DNA of 64,000 bases, taken from Lepidonotus clava. Its lineage: Eukaryota > Annelida > Polychaeta > Phyllodocida > Polynoidae. A program made the position numbers and the translations under genes. Location of the stretch: the NCBI GenBank assembly GCA_936440205.1, contig OW387150.1, positions 11,196,152-11,260,151 on the forward strand, written 5' to 3'. Of this stretch, positions 48,540 through 58,720 are shown piece by piece (the first letter of the stretch is position 1; each line of letters begins with the position of its first letter). Under the pieces are notes generated by a model. That model had not been told where the DNA came from. It made no database searches and saw only the letters and a list, made by a program, of their open reading frames with translations.

Positions 48540-51500
48540 ATGGCGGAAGGTAGTAGTCATGAAAAACCAAGCATGAACTGGAAGGCGGCAGACCTTGATA
48601 AAGAGTGGAAGCGGTTCAAACAACACTGCGAGTTCACATTTAAAGGCCCGCTGGCAAGCAAATCCCAAGTCGAAAAGGTGAATTACCTCATGACGTACAT
48701 CGGCGACAAAGGCAGGGAAATTTACAGTACCTTCACGTGGGCACCCACGACCGGGGAAGGAGCGAACCTCGTCCCAGCAGATAACGACACTCTCGAAGGG
48801 GTGTACAATAAGTACGGTGCTTATGTAGCACCCAAGCGAAATTGTATACGTGCGACGGTCACCTTTAACCGAAGGAAGCAGGAGTCGAGTGAGAGCTTTG
48901 ACAACTTTGTTACATCGCTGAGGCTGCTTGTCAAGGACTGTGGCTATGAAGCTCTCGAGGACCGCATGGTCAGAGATGCTATCATTCTAAGGGCAGTACA
49001 CCCAACAGTTCGTGAAAAGTGCTTGGAGAAAGGAGATGACCTGACACTGGACCAAGCCATCAACATAGGGCAAAACTATGAGCTTTCACAAGAAAGTCTT
49101 AAAGCCATAGCAGGGGAAGAAGACTCCAAGGTTCATGCTATAAAGTGGAACAAGCACCAGAAGAAAGACAAAGGCCAATACAAACCAGACAAGAAAACCA
49201 CCAAAAAGAAAGGACAATTCCAAAAGCAAACAAGCAGCGAAAAGCCAGAGATGTGTTCTCGTTGCGGATACGCGAATGATCACTCAAAAGCCAATTGCCC
49301 AGCAAGGGGTAAGAAGTGTAGTAAGTGTAATGGGCGTCATCACTTTGCTCGGGTTTGTCAGAGCCAACCACATACGCATATCGTTGAAGAAATGGACAGT
49401 GATAGTGACGATTCTTCGGAGGAATATGCCCATCTTATTCACACAGTGAATGATGGAGGAGGCCCCGAAGAGTGGTGGGAAACTGTCGGGATCGACGGAC
49501 AGGCGACCAAAGTACAAATTGACACGGGAGCTGTCCAATGCCTTATGTCATGGGAGTTGTTCAAGACCCTGAATATGGAAAATAACATTGTAAAGACAAA
49601 CAAGCAGTTCCGGTCCTACACAAAACACGTGATTGAAGTCGTGGGAACAGCGATTATACAAGTCACATACAAGGAACGCACAGCAGATATTCAGTTCTAC
49701 ATTGTCAAAGACAATCAGAGGCCACTTCTATCAGGAGAAGCCAGTACAAAGCTAGGCCTGATAGCCAGGATCCACAAGGTGGAAGAGATCGACAAGTACC
49801 CTGAGCTGAAGCAGACAACCGGTACTCTACCAGGGATCTACTCGCTCAAGATCGACCCTACAGTAAAACCCGTGGTACATGGACCAAGACGCCAACCTCA
49901 AGCCATTCTACCAAAAGTTGTGAGCAAACTACAGGAGATGGAGAGTGAGGGACACATCGTGAAGGTCACAGAACCAACAGACTGGGTCAGTTCTATGGTT
50001 GTTGTCGTTAAAAACAACAAGGTGCGCATCTGTATTGATCCAAAGGATCTAAACATGGCCATACGGAGGGAAAGGTACCCGATCCCAACAATTGAAGAGA
50101 TTGTTGCCTCCATGCCGAGCGCCAAGGTTTTCACTGTCATGGACGCTAAGTCAGGATTCCTGCAGATAAAGTTGGATTACGAGTCGAGCCTGTTGACCAC
50201 ATTCAACACTCCGGTCGGAAGATACCGTTGGCTTCGATTGCCCTTTGGTATCAAGTCCGCCCCTGAGATCTACCAAAGGATCATGGACACTATGCTCGAA
50301 GGCATACAAGGGGTGAGGGCAGTGATGGATGACATCCTCATTGCAGCGGAGACACCTGCAGAACATGACAGGATCCTAAAGAAAGTGGTGGCAAGAGCAA
50401 AGGAATGGAACCTGAAGCTCAACTTTGACAAATGTCACATCAAGAAGCCGAGCGTGAAATATGTCGGGCACTTGATCACAGGAGAAGGACTGAAGCCAGA
50501 TCCAGACAAGGTGAGAGCAGTACAAGATATGCCCACCCCGAACAGCAAGGAAGACGTGAGGCGTTTTCTGGGATTCATCCAGTACCTTGCCAAGTTCATC
50601 CCGGATCTGAGCGCGATAGATGAACCCCTGCGGGAAGTCACCAGGAAAGACACAGATTTCCACTGGGACAAGCCCCAACAGGAGAGCTTCAACAAACTGA
50701 AAAGCCTGTGTTGCAAGGCACCAGTGCTGACGTTTTATAACCCAGAGAAGGAACTTCGCATACAGTGCGATGCGAGCAGCTTCGCGTTAGGAGGGGTCCT
50801 GTTACAGGAAGGACAGCCTGTAGCGTACACGTCAAGAGCACTCACCAACACAGAGAAAAACTACGCTCAAATTGAGAAGGAAATGCTGGCCGTAGTCCAC
50901 TGCTGTCACAAATTCCATCACTACATATTTGGCAGAGAAATACTTGTGGAGAGTGACCACAAGCCGTTGCAGGCAATCTACAAAAAGCCGTTGCTGTCAG
51001 CTCCAATGAGACTGCAAAGCATGCTTCTTAAACTGCAGCCGTATGACATCACCCTGGAATACAAACCTGGAAAGGAGGTTGTCATTGGTGACGCACTCAG
51101 CCGTGCAAACCTACCGGAAGCAGTCCCTGACATTGAGCCTGTGACGATCAACATGGTTGACCACGTATCTGTAACACCTCAGCGATACAAGCAGTTCCAG
51201 GAGCTCACCGCCAAAGAACTCAATGAACTCTATGTTATGATCCTCAAAGGTTGGCCAGATACGAAACAGGAAGTTCCACACGTCATCAGAGAGTATTGGG
51301 TGGTACGTGATGAACTATCGGTATACGACGGGATAGTCTACCGGGCACAGAGGATCGTAGTGCCACCGAGCATGCGTTCAAATATGTTGTCACAAGTACA
51401 TGAGTCCCATCTAGGCATCTCTAAGTGCAAACAGAGAGCACGGGAAGCCCTATACTGGCCAGGTATGAACCAACAGATCGAGGACCAAGTAAGTGACTGT

Positions 51501-52589
51501 GCTGCATGTAATGCTTACCAGAATGCTCTACCAAAGGAAACGCTTCGCCCAACCAAGACACCCGAGTTCCCATGGTCAGAGATCGCATCGGACATTATGG
51601 AATGGGAAAAGGAGCATTACATCGTCACCATAGACTATTTCTCAAAGTACATCGAGGTTGACAAGCTGTCAGACCTAACCAGTCAAGCCACCATAGAAGC
51701 GCTAAAGGCACAGATAAGTCGCCACGGTATCCCGGAGAAACTTCGCACGGATAATGGTCCACAATATGACTCTCGTGAGTTCACGGACTTCTGCGAGGAT
51801 TATGGCATTGAGCACCATACATCGTCTCCTAGGTACCCGCAGTCTAATGGGGAGGCGGAGAGGGCCGTACAGACTGTTAAGAGACTTTGGTCAAAGTGTG
51901 CTGACAAACATCTAGCACTACTTGACTATCGCACCACACCGCTGGAAAGCTGTGGCCTCTCACCAGCACAGCTTAACATGTCCCGCAGACCCAGGAACAA
52001 AATCCCAATCGCTAGGGATCTTCTGAAACCAAGGCCGTACAACCTTAAGGAGGTTAAAAAGGACTTAGAGAAGGACAAGGAAAAACAGCAATATTACTAC
52101 GACAAGAAGGCAAGCAAAGACTTACCGGTTCTCGTACAAGGGGACCCAGTCCGCATGGCGCCTTTCCCAGGTGCTAAGCAGTGGCTGCCGGCAACTGTCG
52201 TTGGCCATCATCATGCTCCAAGGTCCTACGTTGTGGAGTATAACGGGAGGAAATACAGGAGGAACAGGAAACACCTGCATCTGTCAACTTACCGGGCTCA
52301 TGACAGACCACCGCAGACCTCACCGAACAGCTCGCCTACTCCAACCCCACAGGCTAGAGCTGACACCACCATCGCTGTTCAGAGTAGCAAAGCTAATGTT
52401 ACTCCGGGCACTCCTACTCCAGCTGTCAGTCCGACAAAGAAAACTGTTACGCCTGCTGAGATACCTCGCAGGGTAGAGAAGCCATCCTACAAACCAACTC
52501 CAAAGAAGAGCTGTGGCGAAAGTGTCGCTGCACTCCCAACAACACGAAGTGGTCGCGTGTCGCGCCCACCAAAGAAGCTGGACTTATAA
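48540..52589 (+). CDS. Gag-Pol polyprotein of LTR element 1
   Basis: 1349 residues in one open frame. Order: Gag with two zinc knuckles (CSRCGYANDH; CSKCNGRHHFARVC), aspartic protease (IDTGA, about 327), reverse transcriptase (VRICIDPKDLN; VMDDILIA about 595, so M in place of the usual V in the second position), RNase H (QCDASSFALGG), and integrase with HHCC finger (HESHLGISKC; CAAC) and DDE residues (ASDIMEW, RTDNGPQYD, NGEAERAVQ). The C-terminus RSGRVSRPPKKLDL is similar to that of element 2. Family function is reverse transcription and integration of the element. No envelope gene seen. Confidence 0.96.
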   Translation: MAEGSSHEKPSMNWKAADLDKEWKRFKQHCEFTFKGPLASKSQVEKVNYLMTYIGDKGREIYSTFTWAPTTGEGANLVPADNDTLEGVYNKYGAYVAPKRNCIRATVTFNRRKQESSESFDNFVTSLRLLVKDCGYEALEDRMVRDAIILRAVHPTVREKCLEKGDDLTLDQAINIGQNYELSQESLKAIAGEEDSKVHAIKWNKHQKKDKGQYKPDKKTTKKKGQFQKQTSSEKPEMCSRCGYANDHSKANCPARGKKCSKCNGRHHFARVCQSQPHTHIVEEMDSDSDDSSEEYAHLIHTVNDGGGPEEWWETVGIDGQATKVQIDTGAVQCLMSWELFKTLNMENNIVKTNKQFRSYTKHVIEVVGTAIIQVTYKERTADIQFYIVKDNQRPLLSGEASTKLGLIARIHKVEEIDKYPELKQTTGTLPGIYSLKIDPTVKPVVHGPRRQPQAILPKVVSKLQEMESEGHIVKVTEPTDWVSSMVVVVKNNKVRICIDPKDLNMAIRRERYPIPTIEEIVASMPSAKVFTVMDAKSGFLQIKLDYESSLLTTFNTPVGRYRWLRLPFGIKSAPEIYQRIMDTMLEGIQGVRAVMDDILIAAETPAEHDRILKKVVARAKEWNLKLNFDKCHIKKPSVKYVGHLITGEGLKPDPDKVRAVQDMPTPNSKEDVRRFLGFIQYLAKFIPDLSAIDEPLREVTRKDTDFHWDKPQQESFNKLKSLCCKAPVLTFYNPEKELRIQCDASSFALGGVLLQEGQPVAYTSRALTNTEKNYAQIEKEMLAVVHCCHKFHHYIFGREILVESDHKPLQAIYKKPLLSAPMRLQSMLLKLQPYDITLEYKPGKEVVIGDALSRANLPEAVPDIEPVTINMVDHVSVTPQRYKQFQELTAKELNELYVMILKGWPDTKQEVPHVIREYWVVRDELSVYDGIVYRAQRIVVPPSMRSNMLSQVHESHLGISKCKQRAREALYWPGMNQQIEDQVSDCAACNAYQNALPKETLRPTKTPEFPWSEIASDIMEWEKEHYIVTIDYFSKYIEVDKLSDLTSQATIEALKAQISRHGIPEKLRTDNGPQYDSREFTDFCEDYGIEHHTSSPRYPQSNGEAERAVQTVKRLWSKCADKHLALLDYRTTPLESCGLSPAQLNMSRRPRNKIPIARDLLKPRPYNLKEVKKDLEKDKEKQQYYYDKKASKDLPVLVQGDPVRMAPFPGAKQWLPATVVGHHHAPRSYVVEYNGRKYRRNRKHLHLSTYRAHDRPPQTSPNSSPTPTPQARADTTIAVQSSKANVTPGTPTPAVSPTKKTVTPAEIPRRVEKPSYKPTPKKSCGESVAALPTTRSGRVSRPPKKLDL

Positions 52590-52988
52590 GTCAAGTTCCA
52601 AAATATGGAGGCTGACACCTGGGCAAAATAATCCCAGTTGGCTTTCCATGAAGTTTAGAGTAGTCTACTCTACAACTTCCTTTTGTTTAGAAGTTATGTT
52701 AAAGTTTGAGATCTGTTTAGACTTAGAGTCTATATATAGTTTAAAAAAGGTTATGACTTAAGATTACAGTTATGACGTAAGATTACTAGTCAAAGTATGC
52801 TTAAACAAAGACAGTGCTTAAAGACTAAAAAAAAAAGAAAAGACACTTGAAGTTAATATAAACTTGCCTAAGATCTGAAGCTGAAGAAAGACACTGGAAA
52901 GACTTGAAGTAACTTTATAGTAAGACCGTTACTTGGTCATATATGTAACAAGATCATATATCCTTTCTCTTAGAGGAAAAAAAGGAGA

Positions 52989-53029
52989 TGTAATGTATGT
53001 TCGTTTTGCAGCATCCCCATTGTAGTACC
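52989..53029 (+). repeat. 3' LTR of element 1, left part
   Basis: The first 41 bases of the 3' LTR, ending in GTACC, which is duplicated on the far side of element 2. The remaining 65 bases are at 57818-57882. Confidence 0.93.
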
Positions 53030-53188
53030 TGAAATATCAGGAACAATGCAGGAGTACTCTTGAGAACATCTTTATAGATCCAGAGAAACATGGCTGAGTC
53101 ATCTTCAGGTATCACCACAGTAATTATTAAATAATATAAACATCAGGGGTCACTTCACTAAATATTATTTTAACCCAATAATACTACA
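53030..53188 (-). repeat. 3' LTR of element 2
   Basis: 159 bp, identical by eye to the 57654-57812 copy. Confidence 0.95.
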
Positions 53189-53506
53189 TCTCCCCCCGAG
53201 TCCTTACTGTCTCTGAAGTTACTCTATTCAAAGTAAAAGTCTCTATCCTCTAGTTTCTGAGTTTCCTGTAGTTAGGCTTCTACTATTAAAATTTACCCTT
53301 AGTCTTAGAGATATCTCAATATATACCACTATGATAAAAAGTCTTTTTCAGTCTTCTTCCTGAGTCCAGTGTTCATAAGTCTGAAATACTAGGTTAAAAT
53401 ATTACTATACTGTAGCACTAAAGCAATAGCTCAATATGATTATTTTTACTTTAAACCTCTAGCATAGCATTAACAGTCAAAGTTCACACATAGTTCACAC
53501 ATAGCA

Positions 53507-56500
53507 CTACAGATCAAGTCTCCTAGGTGGACGAACAACTCTACCAGCCCTGGTCATATTTGTAGGGACCGGACTAGTAGCTGGTGATGGCTGTTGTAGT
53601 CGTACACGGGGTAGTGCCCGCTCAGGCACTGTTGGAGTCTGTGGTCTAGTAGGAGTGCCAGGTACAGACACTCTTGGTGTAGTCACAACTGGGCGGGGTA
53701 CTGGTGTATTCTGAACACCAGCGAAGTCTAACCGCTGTCTTGGAGGTTCGTCGCAGACCGGCCTAGTGTGGACCAAGGCTGATCTGTTTCTCCTAACAGT
53801 TCCCATGTCAGTCCTCACTAGGTATGAGCGCGGATGGTTCATGCGCCCAAGGACTTCTCCTTGACGATCCTGGTCTCTAATCCATACACTATCTCCACGA
53901 TCCAGTTGTGGTAGGTCCTTAGCGCGATGGCGCTGGTCGAAGTTTCGCTCCTGGTTAGACCTATACACCTCCTCCCTCTCCCTAGCCTTGTTGAGCTCAT
54001 CAGACTCAACTTTCCCCGTCAGAACACTAGGGAGAACAGGCAAACGGGTGCGCAGCTTACGTCCCATAAGCAGCTCAGCAGGAGAAAGGCCATTCTGTAA
54101 CGGCGAACTCCTGTAGTTCAACAGAGCAATGTATGGGTCCGAGTTCTTTTTAAGCAATGTTTTCACTGTTCGCACTGCTCGCTCGGCTTCACCATTCGCC
54201 TGAGGATAGCGAGGTGAACTAGTCACATGTACAAAGCCGTACTCCCTAGCAAACTCGGCAAAAAGCTCAGCACTGAACTGGGGTCCATTGTCAGACATCA
54301 CAACATCAGGAATCCCGTGTGTAGCGAATATGCTTTTCAGCACATTAATTGTCGCTTCCGAAGATTGACTCGACAACGGTTTCATGTCCACCCATCGCGA
54401 ATAGTAATCCACAACGAGGATGTACACTTTCCCTTTGAAGTCGAATAAATCCATCCCAACTCTCTCCCAAGGACGGGTAGGGAAAGATGCAGCCATCAAA
54501 GTCTCTTTCGGTTCTGGTAAGGCCTTAGCGCAGATCGGACAGTTCTTCACCGTCTCCTCCACGCTCTGCGACATGTGAGGCCACCATACCGAAGTTCGTG
54601 CTCGCTCACGACACTTAGTCATCCCCAGATGTCCCTCGTGAATAGACGTGAGAACATCTAGCCTCATTGAACGAGGTATGACAATCCTGTCATCATACAA
54701 AAGTAAGTCGTCAACCACTGCGAGATGTCCGCGATACTCAAAGTACATGTATTGTCGCAACACCGGTGTATGGGGCATATACACAGGCCATCCTTTGATG
54801 CAGTAGTCACGGATCTGGCAGCACTCCTCATCAGCCTTCTGGGCTTCCCGGATAGCCTGAAGCTTGACTTCCGTTGCGGGTAGGATATCCACTGCCTGTG
54901 ATGCGAACGACTCCACTTCCTTGACAAGAAGTTCATCCTTTTGTTTTGGTATTGTCACAGGTGCCCGTGAAAGCGCATCCGCTGTCACTTGGTCCTTGCC
55001 CGGCACATAGACCACCTCAGGGTTGAAGCGCATCATCCTCAGCCGGAACCTGAGTATCCTTGGGGGCATCTTGGACAGATCCTTCGTTGATAACAACGGT
55101 GCGAGTGGTCGATGGTCTGTCTCAAGAGTGAAGTTCAGTCCTAACACATAGTCCGAAAACTTCTCGCACGCCCAAGTAGCGGCAAGTGCTTCCTTCTCGA
55201 TCACAGCATAACGTTGTTCCGTCTCACTGAGCGATCGTGAAGCGTAGCAGACAGGACGGCGTGTCCCATCGTCCTGCACCTGTAGTAGCACAGCTCCCAC
55301 ACCATGACCCGACGCATCCGCAGAGATCACTGTAGTTCTCTGAGGGTCATAGTGCGCCAGCAGCTCAGTAGACACAAGGGCGTCCTTGATGCGTTGAAAA
55401 GCCTCCTGCTGCTTATCCCCCCAGCACCACACTGTGTCCTTCCGTAGAAGTTGGCGCAGGGGTTCATTGAAGTTGGCGAGCCCGGGTAGAAACTTGCTCA
55501 ACTGGTTCACCATACCATTGAATCGTTGTAATTCTGTGATGTTGGTAGGAGTTGGGAATTTCTCGATAGCTGCAGTCTTAGCAGGGTCTGCTCGGAGACC
55601 AGCACTATCGACAATATGTCCCAGAAACTTCATCTGTTCCTTTGAGAACTCACACTTCGCGTTCAGTGTAAGCCCTGCCTCCTTCAACCGTTGCAGCACC
55701 TTGTGCACACGTGAGTTGTGTTCCGCACAGTCCTTCCCATGGATCAGCACATCATCCATGTGACAGATCACACCATCCAAGCCCTCCAGAATGGTCGACA
55801 TCGTCCTCTGGAAGATTTCTGGTGCTGAACTAATACCGAAAGGTAACCTGTTGAAACAGAACCTCCCGAATGGAGTCACAAAAGTCGTCAGCAGCTTCGA
55901 CTGCTCATCCAGTGGGACCTGCCAAAACCCACTGTTAGCATCCAACTTTGTGAAGATCCTGCTCTGTCCTAGCTTCGCAAGGCTCTCATCCACCGAAGCC
56001 ATCGGGTGTACCTCCCTCGCGACTGCCTTATTGAGGTTGGTCAGATCAACACATATCCGGACGTTCCCATTTGGTTTCGGGACAACCACCATCCCGGAAC
56101 ACCAATCCGTAGGCTTAGTCACAGGTGAAATAACTCCCTGACATACCATAGAGTTCAGCTCCTTCTCAACCTGTGTAAGCAAGGGGTGAGGTACCTTCCG
56201 CGCTACATAAAGACATACCGGCTCCACTCCAGTACGTAAAGAGATGTGGTACTCAGTCTTCAGTTTCCCCAAGCCTCGGAACAGCTCAGGGTACTCCGCA
56301 CGAAAGTTGGGCGTTTCCTCCTTCACCTCATGCACGTCCTTCGAGACCGTAACTAGTCCCAGTCCTTCACACGCCCGCTTACTCAGAAGAGAGCATGCTT
56401 GGTCCTTCAGGACATAGACGACCTCCTGAAGTTCCCTGTCACGTGTAATCAGCTTAGCATCCAGCTTGCCAATCACCGACAGTTGACTATGTCCTGGTCC

Positions 56501-57523
56501 ACGAAGAGTCTCGGTCACAGGTTTCAGCTCCTGGCCCTCCAGCCAAGGAACTGAGTCGCTGAGAATCGTCACCGCAGCTCCTGTATCCAGTTTGAAGTTG
56601 GTAAGGTACCCGTTCACCTTCACCTGGGTTGACCAAAAGTCCCTCTGGCCTGTGATTTCCCCCAGGAAAGGTTCGACGTCCTCCTCCGCCTCCACCTCAT
56701 GGACCTTCTTGAATGGTTTCTTCTTTGGGTTTCCACAGGCACATCTGAAATGCCCGAATCCACCACACTTGTGACACTTGGAGTTCCTAGCTGGACAGTC
56801 CTTACGTTCGTGGTATGACCTGGAACAGTATGGACATTGCTCCGAACCCTGGCTCCTCTGTTTGCCCTGTGAACCCTTCTGGCCCTGGACCTTAGCCTTT
56901 CCCTTAGCCTGGCCCTTTACAAAGTCAACAGATGTAGCCTTTGGTTCCCCACGAATGATTTCCCTGTTCTGCTTCCTAGCCTCAGCCTGCCTACTCATCT
57001 GTACTGCCCCTGCAAGTGTCAGATCACGCTTGGCCTGTAACTTGTCCGACAGACCCTCATCTAACACTCCAACAACTATTTTGTCCCTGATCAACTCTTC
57101 CCTCAGAGTACCATAGTCACAGTTCTGAGCTAGCAGGTAAAGGTCCTGAATGAAGGTATCCACAGACTCACCCTGAGCCTGCTTCCTACGGTTGAACCGT
57201 GCCCTCTCAGTTATCACATTCCTCCTTACCCCATAGTACTCATTAAGTGCAGCAACTACCTCCTTGTAAGTTGACTTGTCCTCATCTATCCTCAGAGTCA
57301 CCAATATGTCATCTGCACATTCCCCCATAGAGTAGAGTAACATGCTAACCTGCTCCTGCTCAGAGTCATCATCAAGTCCAGAGGCTATCCTGTACCTCTC
57401 AAACCTCTTCAACCACTTAGGCCAAAGGTCTCCTTGTTTGGGGCCTGTTGCACCCTCAAACTTCCCAGGTAGTGGGATCTGCCTCCTGGCCACCACCACA
57501 GTCTTGTCCTGCTCCTCAGCCAT
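53507..57523 (-). CDS. Gag-Pol polyprotein of LTR element 2
   Basis: 1338 residues from ATG 57521-57523 (MAEEQDKTVVV). The frame is open 19 codons further up but begins there with GTG. Order: Gag with zinc knuckles (CPYCSRSYHERKDC; CHKCGGFGHFRCAC), protease (LDTGAAVTIL), reverse transcriptase (VRICVDLTNLN; CHMDDVLIHG), RNase H (SADASGHGVGAVLL), integrase HHCC (HEGHLGMTKC; CPIC) and DDE residues (GMDLFDF, MSDNGPQF, NGEAERAVR). C-terminus RAGRVVRPPRRLDL. Same branch as element 1 but well diverged in sequence, so not a copy of it. Confidence 0.96.
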   Translation of the reverse strand: MAEEQDKTVVVARRQIPLPGKFEGATGPKQGDLWPKWLKRFERYRIASGLDDDSEQEQVSMLLYSMGECADDILVTLRIDEDKSTYKEVVAALNEYYGVRRNVITERARFNRRKQAQGESVDTFIQDLYLLAQNCDYGTLREELIRDKIVVGVLDEGLSDKLQAKRDLTLAGAVQMSRQAEARKQNREIIRGEPKATSVDFVKGQAKGKAKVQGQKGSQGKQRSQGSEQCPYCSRSYHERKDCPARNSKCHKCGGFGHFRCACGNPKKKPFKKVHEVEAEEDVEPFLGEITGQRDFWSTQVKVNGYLTNFKLDTGAAVTILSDSVPWLEGQELKPVTETLRGPGHSQLSVIGKLDAKLITRDRELQEVVYVLKDQACSLLSKRACEGLGLVTVSKDVHEVKEETPNFRAEYPELFRGLGKLKTEYHISLRTGVEPVCLYVARKVPHPLLTQVEKELNSMVCQGVISPVTKPTDWCSGMVVVPKPNGNVRICVDLTNLNKAVAREVHPMASVDESLAKLGQSRIFTKLDANSGFWQVPLDEQSKLLTTFVTPFGRFCFNRLPFGISSAPEIFQRTMSTILEGLDGVICHMDDVLIHGKDCAEHNSRVHKVLQRLKEAGLTLNAKCEFSKEQMKFLGHIVDSAGLRADPAKTAAIEKFPTPTNITELQRFNGMVNQLSKFLPGLANFNEPLRQLLRKDTVWCWGDKQQEAFQRIKDALVSTELLAHYDPQRTTVISADASGHGVGAVLLQVQDDGTRRPVCYASRSLSETEQRYAVIEKEALAATWACEKFSDYVLGLNFTLETDHRPLAPLLSTKDLSKMPPRILRFRLRMMRFNPEVVYVPGKDQVTADALSRAPVTIPKQKDELLVKEVESFASQAVDILPATEVKLQAIREAQKADEECCQIRDYCIKGWPVYMPHTPVLRQYMYFEYRGHLAVVDDLLLYDDRIVIPRSMRLDVLTSIHEGHLGMTKCRERARTSVWWPHMSQSVEETVKNCPICAKALPEPKETLMAASFPTRPWERVGMDLFDFKGKVYILVVDYYSRWVDMKPLSSQSSEATINVLKSIFATHGIPDVVMSDNGPQFSAELFAEFAREYGFVHVTSSPRYPQANGEAERAVRTVKTLLKKNSDPYIALLNYRSSPLQNGLSPAELLMGRKLRTRLPVLPSVLTGKVESDELNKAREREEVYRSNQERNFDQRHRAKDLPQLDRGDSVWIRDQDRQGEVLGRMNHPRSYLVRTDMGTVRRNRSALVHTRPVCDEPPRQRLDFAGVQNTPVPRPVVTTPRVSVPGTPTRPQTPTVPERALPRVRLQQPSPATSPVPTNMTRAGRVVRPPRRLDL

Positions 57524-57653
57524 GACTCCAACTTTGCACCGGTAATATGAGGAAACCACTGAAGCTAAAGTTCTACTCACAGTTCCTCCAGGTGCCTGGG
57601 TCCTTAGTGTATCCTACTACCACGTAGAACAAGGTATCCCACCGCTGCCACCA

Positions 57654-57812
57654 TGAAATATCAGGAACAATGCAGGAGTACTCTTGAGAACATCTTTATA
57701 GATCCAGAGAAACATGGCTGAGTCATCTTCAGGTATCACCACAGTAATTATTAAATAATATAAACATCAGGGGTCACTTCACTAAATATTATTTTAACCC
57801 AATAATACTACA
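57654..57812 (-). repeat. 5' LTR of element 2
   Basis: 159 bp, next to the primer-binding site at its left edge. Confidence 0.95.
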
Positions 57813-57817
57813 GTACC

Positions 57818-57882
57818 TATTGTTGGCACCAGTAAACTAACCCACTTTCAGCATCACTCCATCTTTGTTGCTAGTCATCACA
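57818..57882 (+). repeat. 3' LTR of element 1, right part
   Basis: The last 65 bases of the 106-bp LTR, followed by target duplication CCTAC. Confidence 0.93.
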
Positions 57883-58625
57883 CCTACATAGGATTTTTTT
57901 TTATCAATTTTACTAGCAAAATACCAACACAACGATTTCTTGACATGAAATAGATCTACTTCTATAAACATTTCTATTTCATGAACAATGAGCGGTAGAC
58001 TCTATTAGGCATGATAAATGCACGATATTAGCCTGACATGCGCGACACAAAGCTGCATTATCTTACCTTAGCAAATATAGGTTAGGCCTAAGGCTATTGG
58101 AAAAAATATTTTTATCAACAGGTACGTCTCATATGGTAATAGGCCTAGGCCTATATGGCAAAATAAAATTGGGGGATGTCCTTGCAAAATCTGATAGATC
58201 TATGTGAGACTAATTTTTTGTGATTATGAAATTAAATGCGCGATATACCCCCATTTTACCCTATCACCAAATCTTTTTACTTAATGACTAGGCCTATTTT
58301 TTAAAGATCTATTTCTTTTCTTGGCCAGTGTGTGCAGTTCCCGGCCCAATAGAATAAGCATATATAGGGCCTAGATTGCATGCCCTAGCCCATAGGCCTA
58401 GAGGCCTAGACTCTATGGACCTAGATTTGTAAAAGAAAATAAAAGTTTTAGGCCTATGTTGGATAAATATTAATTTACTGAGTATTAATTACTAAGAGAC
58501 ACAAAATATATTAGACCTGAAAAATCCAAATTATTATGGAAAAAAAAAAAAAAGTTCACTGCATTCATTTTCGCTAAAATTATTGGAAAAACGGCCTGCC
58601 ATAATCCATGTAGTTCCGTCAGTTC

Positions 58626-58640
58626 CCACCAGGGGGCAGC
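58626..58640 (+). promoter_or_regulatory. CTCF-like site
   Basis: CCACCAGGGGGCAGC (58627-58640 with one leading C) matches the core CTCF consensus, in which CCAC-AGGGGGC is most conserved. It sits about 95 bases before a strong splice donor, so close to a possible promoter. Confidence 0.45.
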
Positions 58641-58720
58641 ACCATGTCCCAGCCTCGGTTTGGTGTGACACGCGTGAAAGTATGACAAGATGGGGACCTG
58701 AGAATCAAGGGTTGTGAAAG
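58640..58720 (+). other. Possible untranslated first exon of the SLC22 gene
   Basis: Ends at a strong donor GTGAAAG|GTAAGTGAAG (GT at 58721). The next good acceptor on this strand that opens a coding exon is at 61078. The exon's left edge is not defined by the sequence; no TATA box seen. Confidence 0.3.

Larger units (their letters stand above)
53030..57812 (-). mobile_element. Ty3/Gypsy LTR retrotransposon 2, nested (looks whole)
   Basis: 4783 bp, inserted in the 3' LTR of element 1 with a 5-bp duplication GTACC (53025-53029 and 57813-57817). LTRs of 159 bp (53030-53188 and 57654-57812) look identical, reading TGTAGTATT...ATATTTCA on the minus strand. The primer-binding site TGGTGGCAGCGGTGG follows the right-hand LTR, and a CGGGGGGAGA purine tract precedes the left-hand one. 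One Gag-Pol frame. It must be younger than element 1, whose own LTRs are already identical, so both are very recent. Confidence 0.95.
47947..57882 (+). mobile_element. Ty3/Gypsy LTR retrotransposon 1 (looks whole, hosts element 2)
   Basis: Flanked by a 5-bp duplication CCTAC (47942-47946 and 57883-57887). LTRs of 106 bp start TGTAATG and end TCATCACA; the two copies look identical. A primer-binding site starts TGGTGCCAGAAGTGG at 48053 and a purine tract GGAAAAAAAGGAGA precedes the 3' LTR. It has one long Gag-Pol frame. Without the nested element it is about 5.15 kb. Single-frame structure, short LTRs and no chromodomain suggest the Mag/SURL-like branch; this is a judgement by eye. Identical LTRs indicate a very recent insertion. 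Confidence 0.95.
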
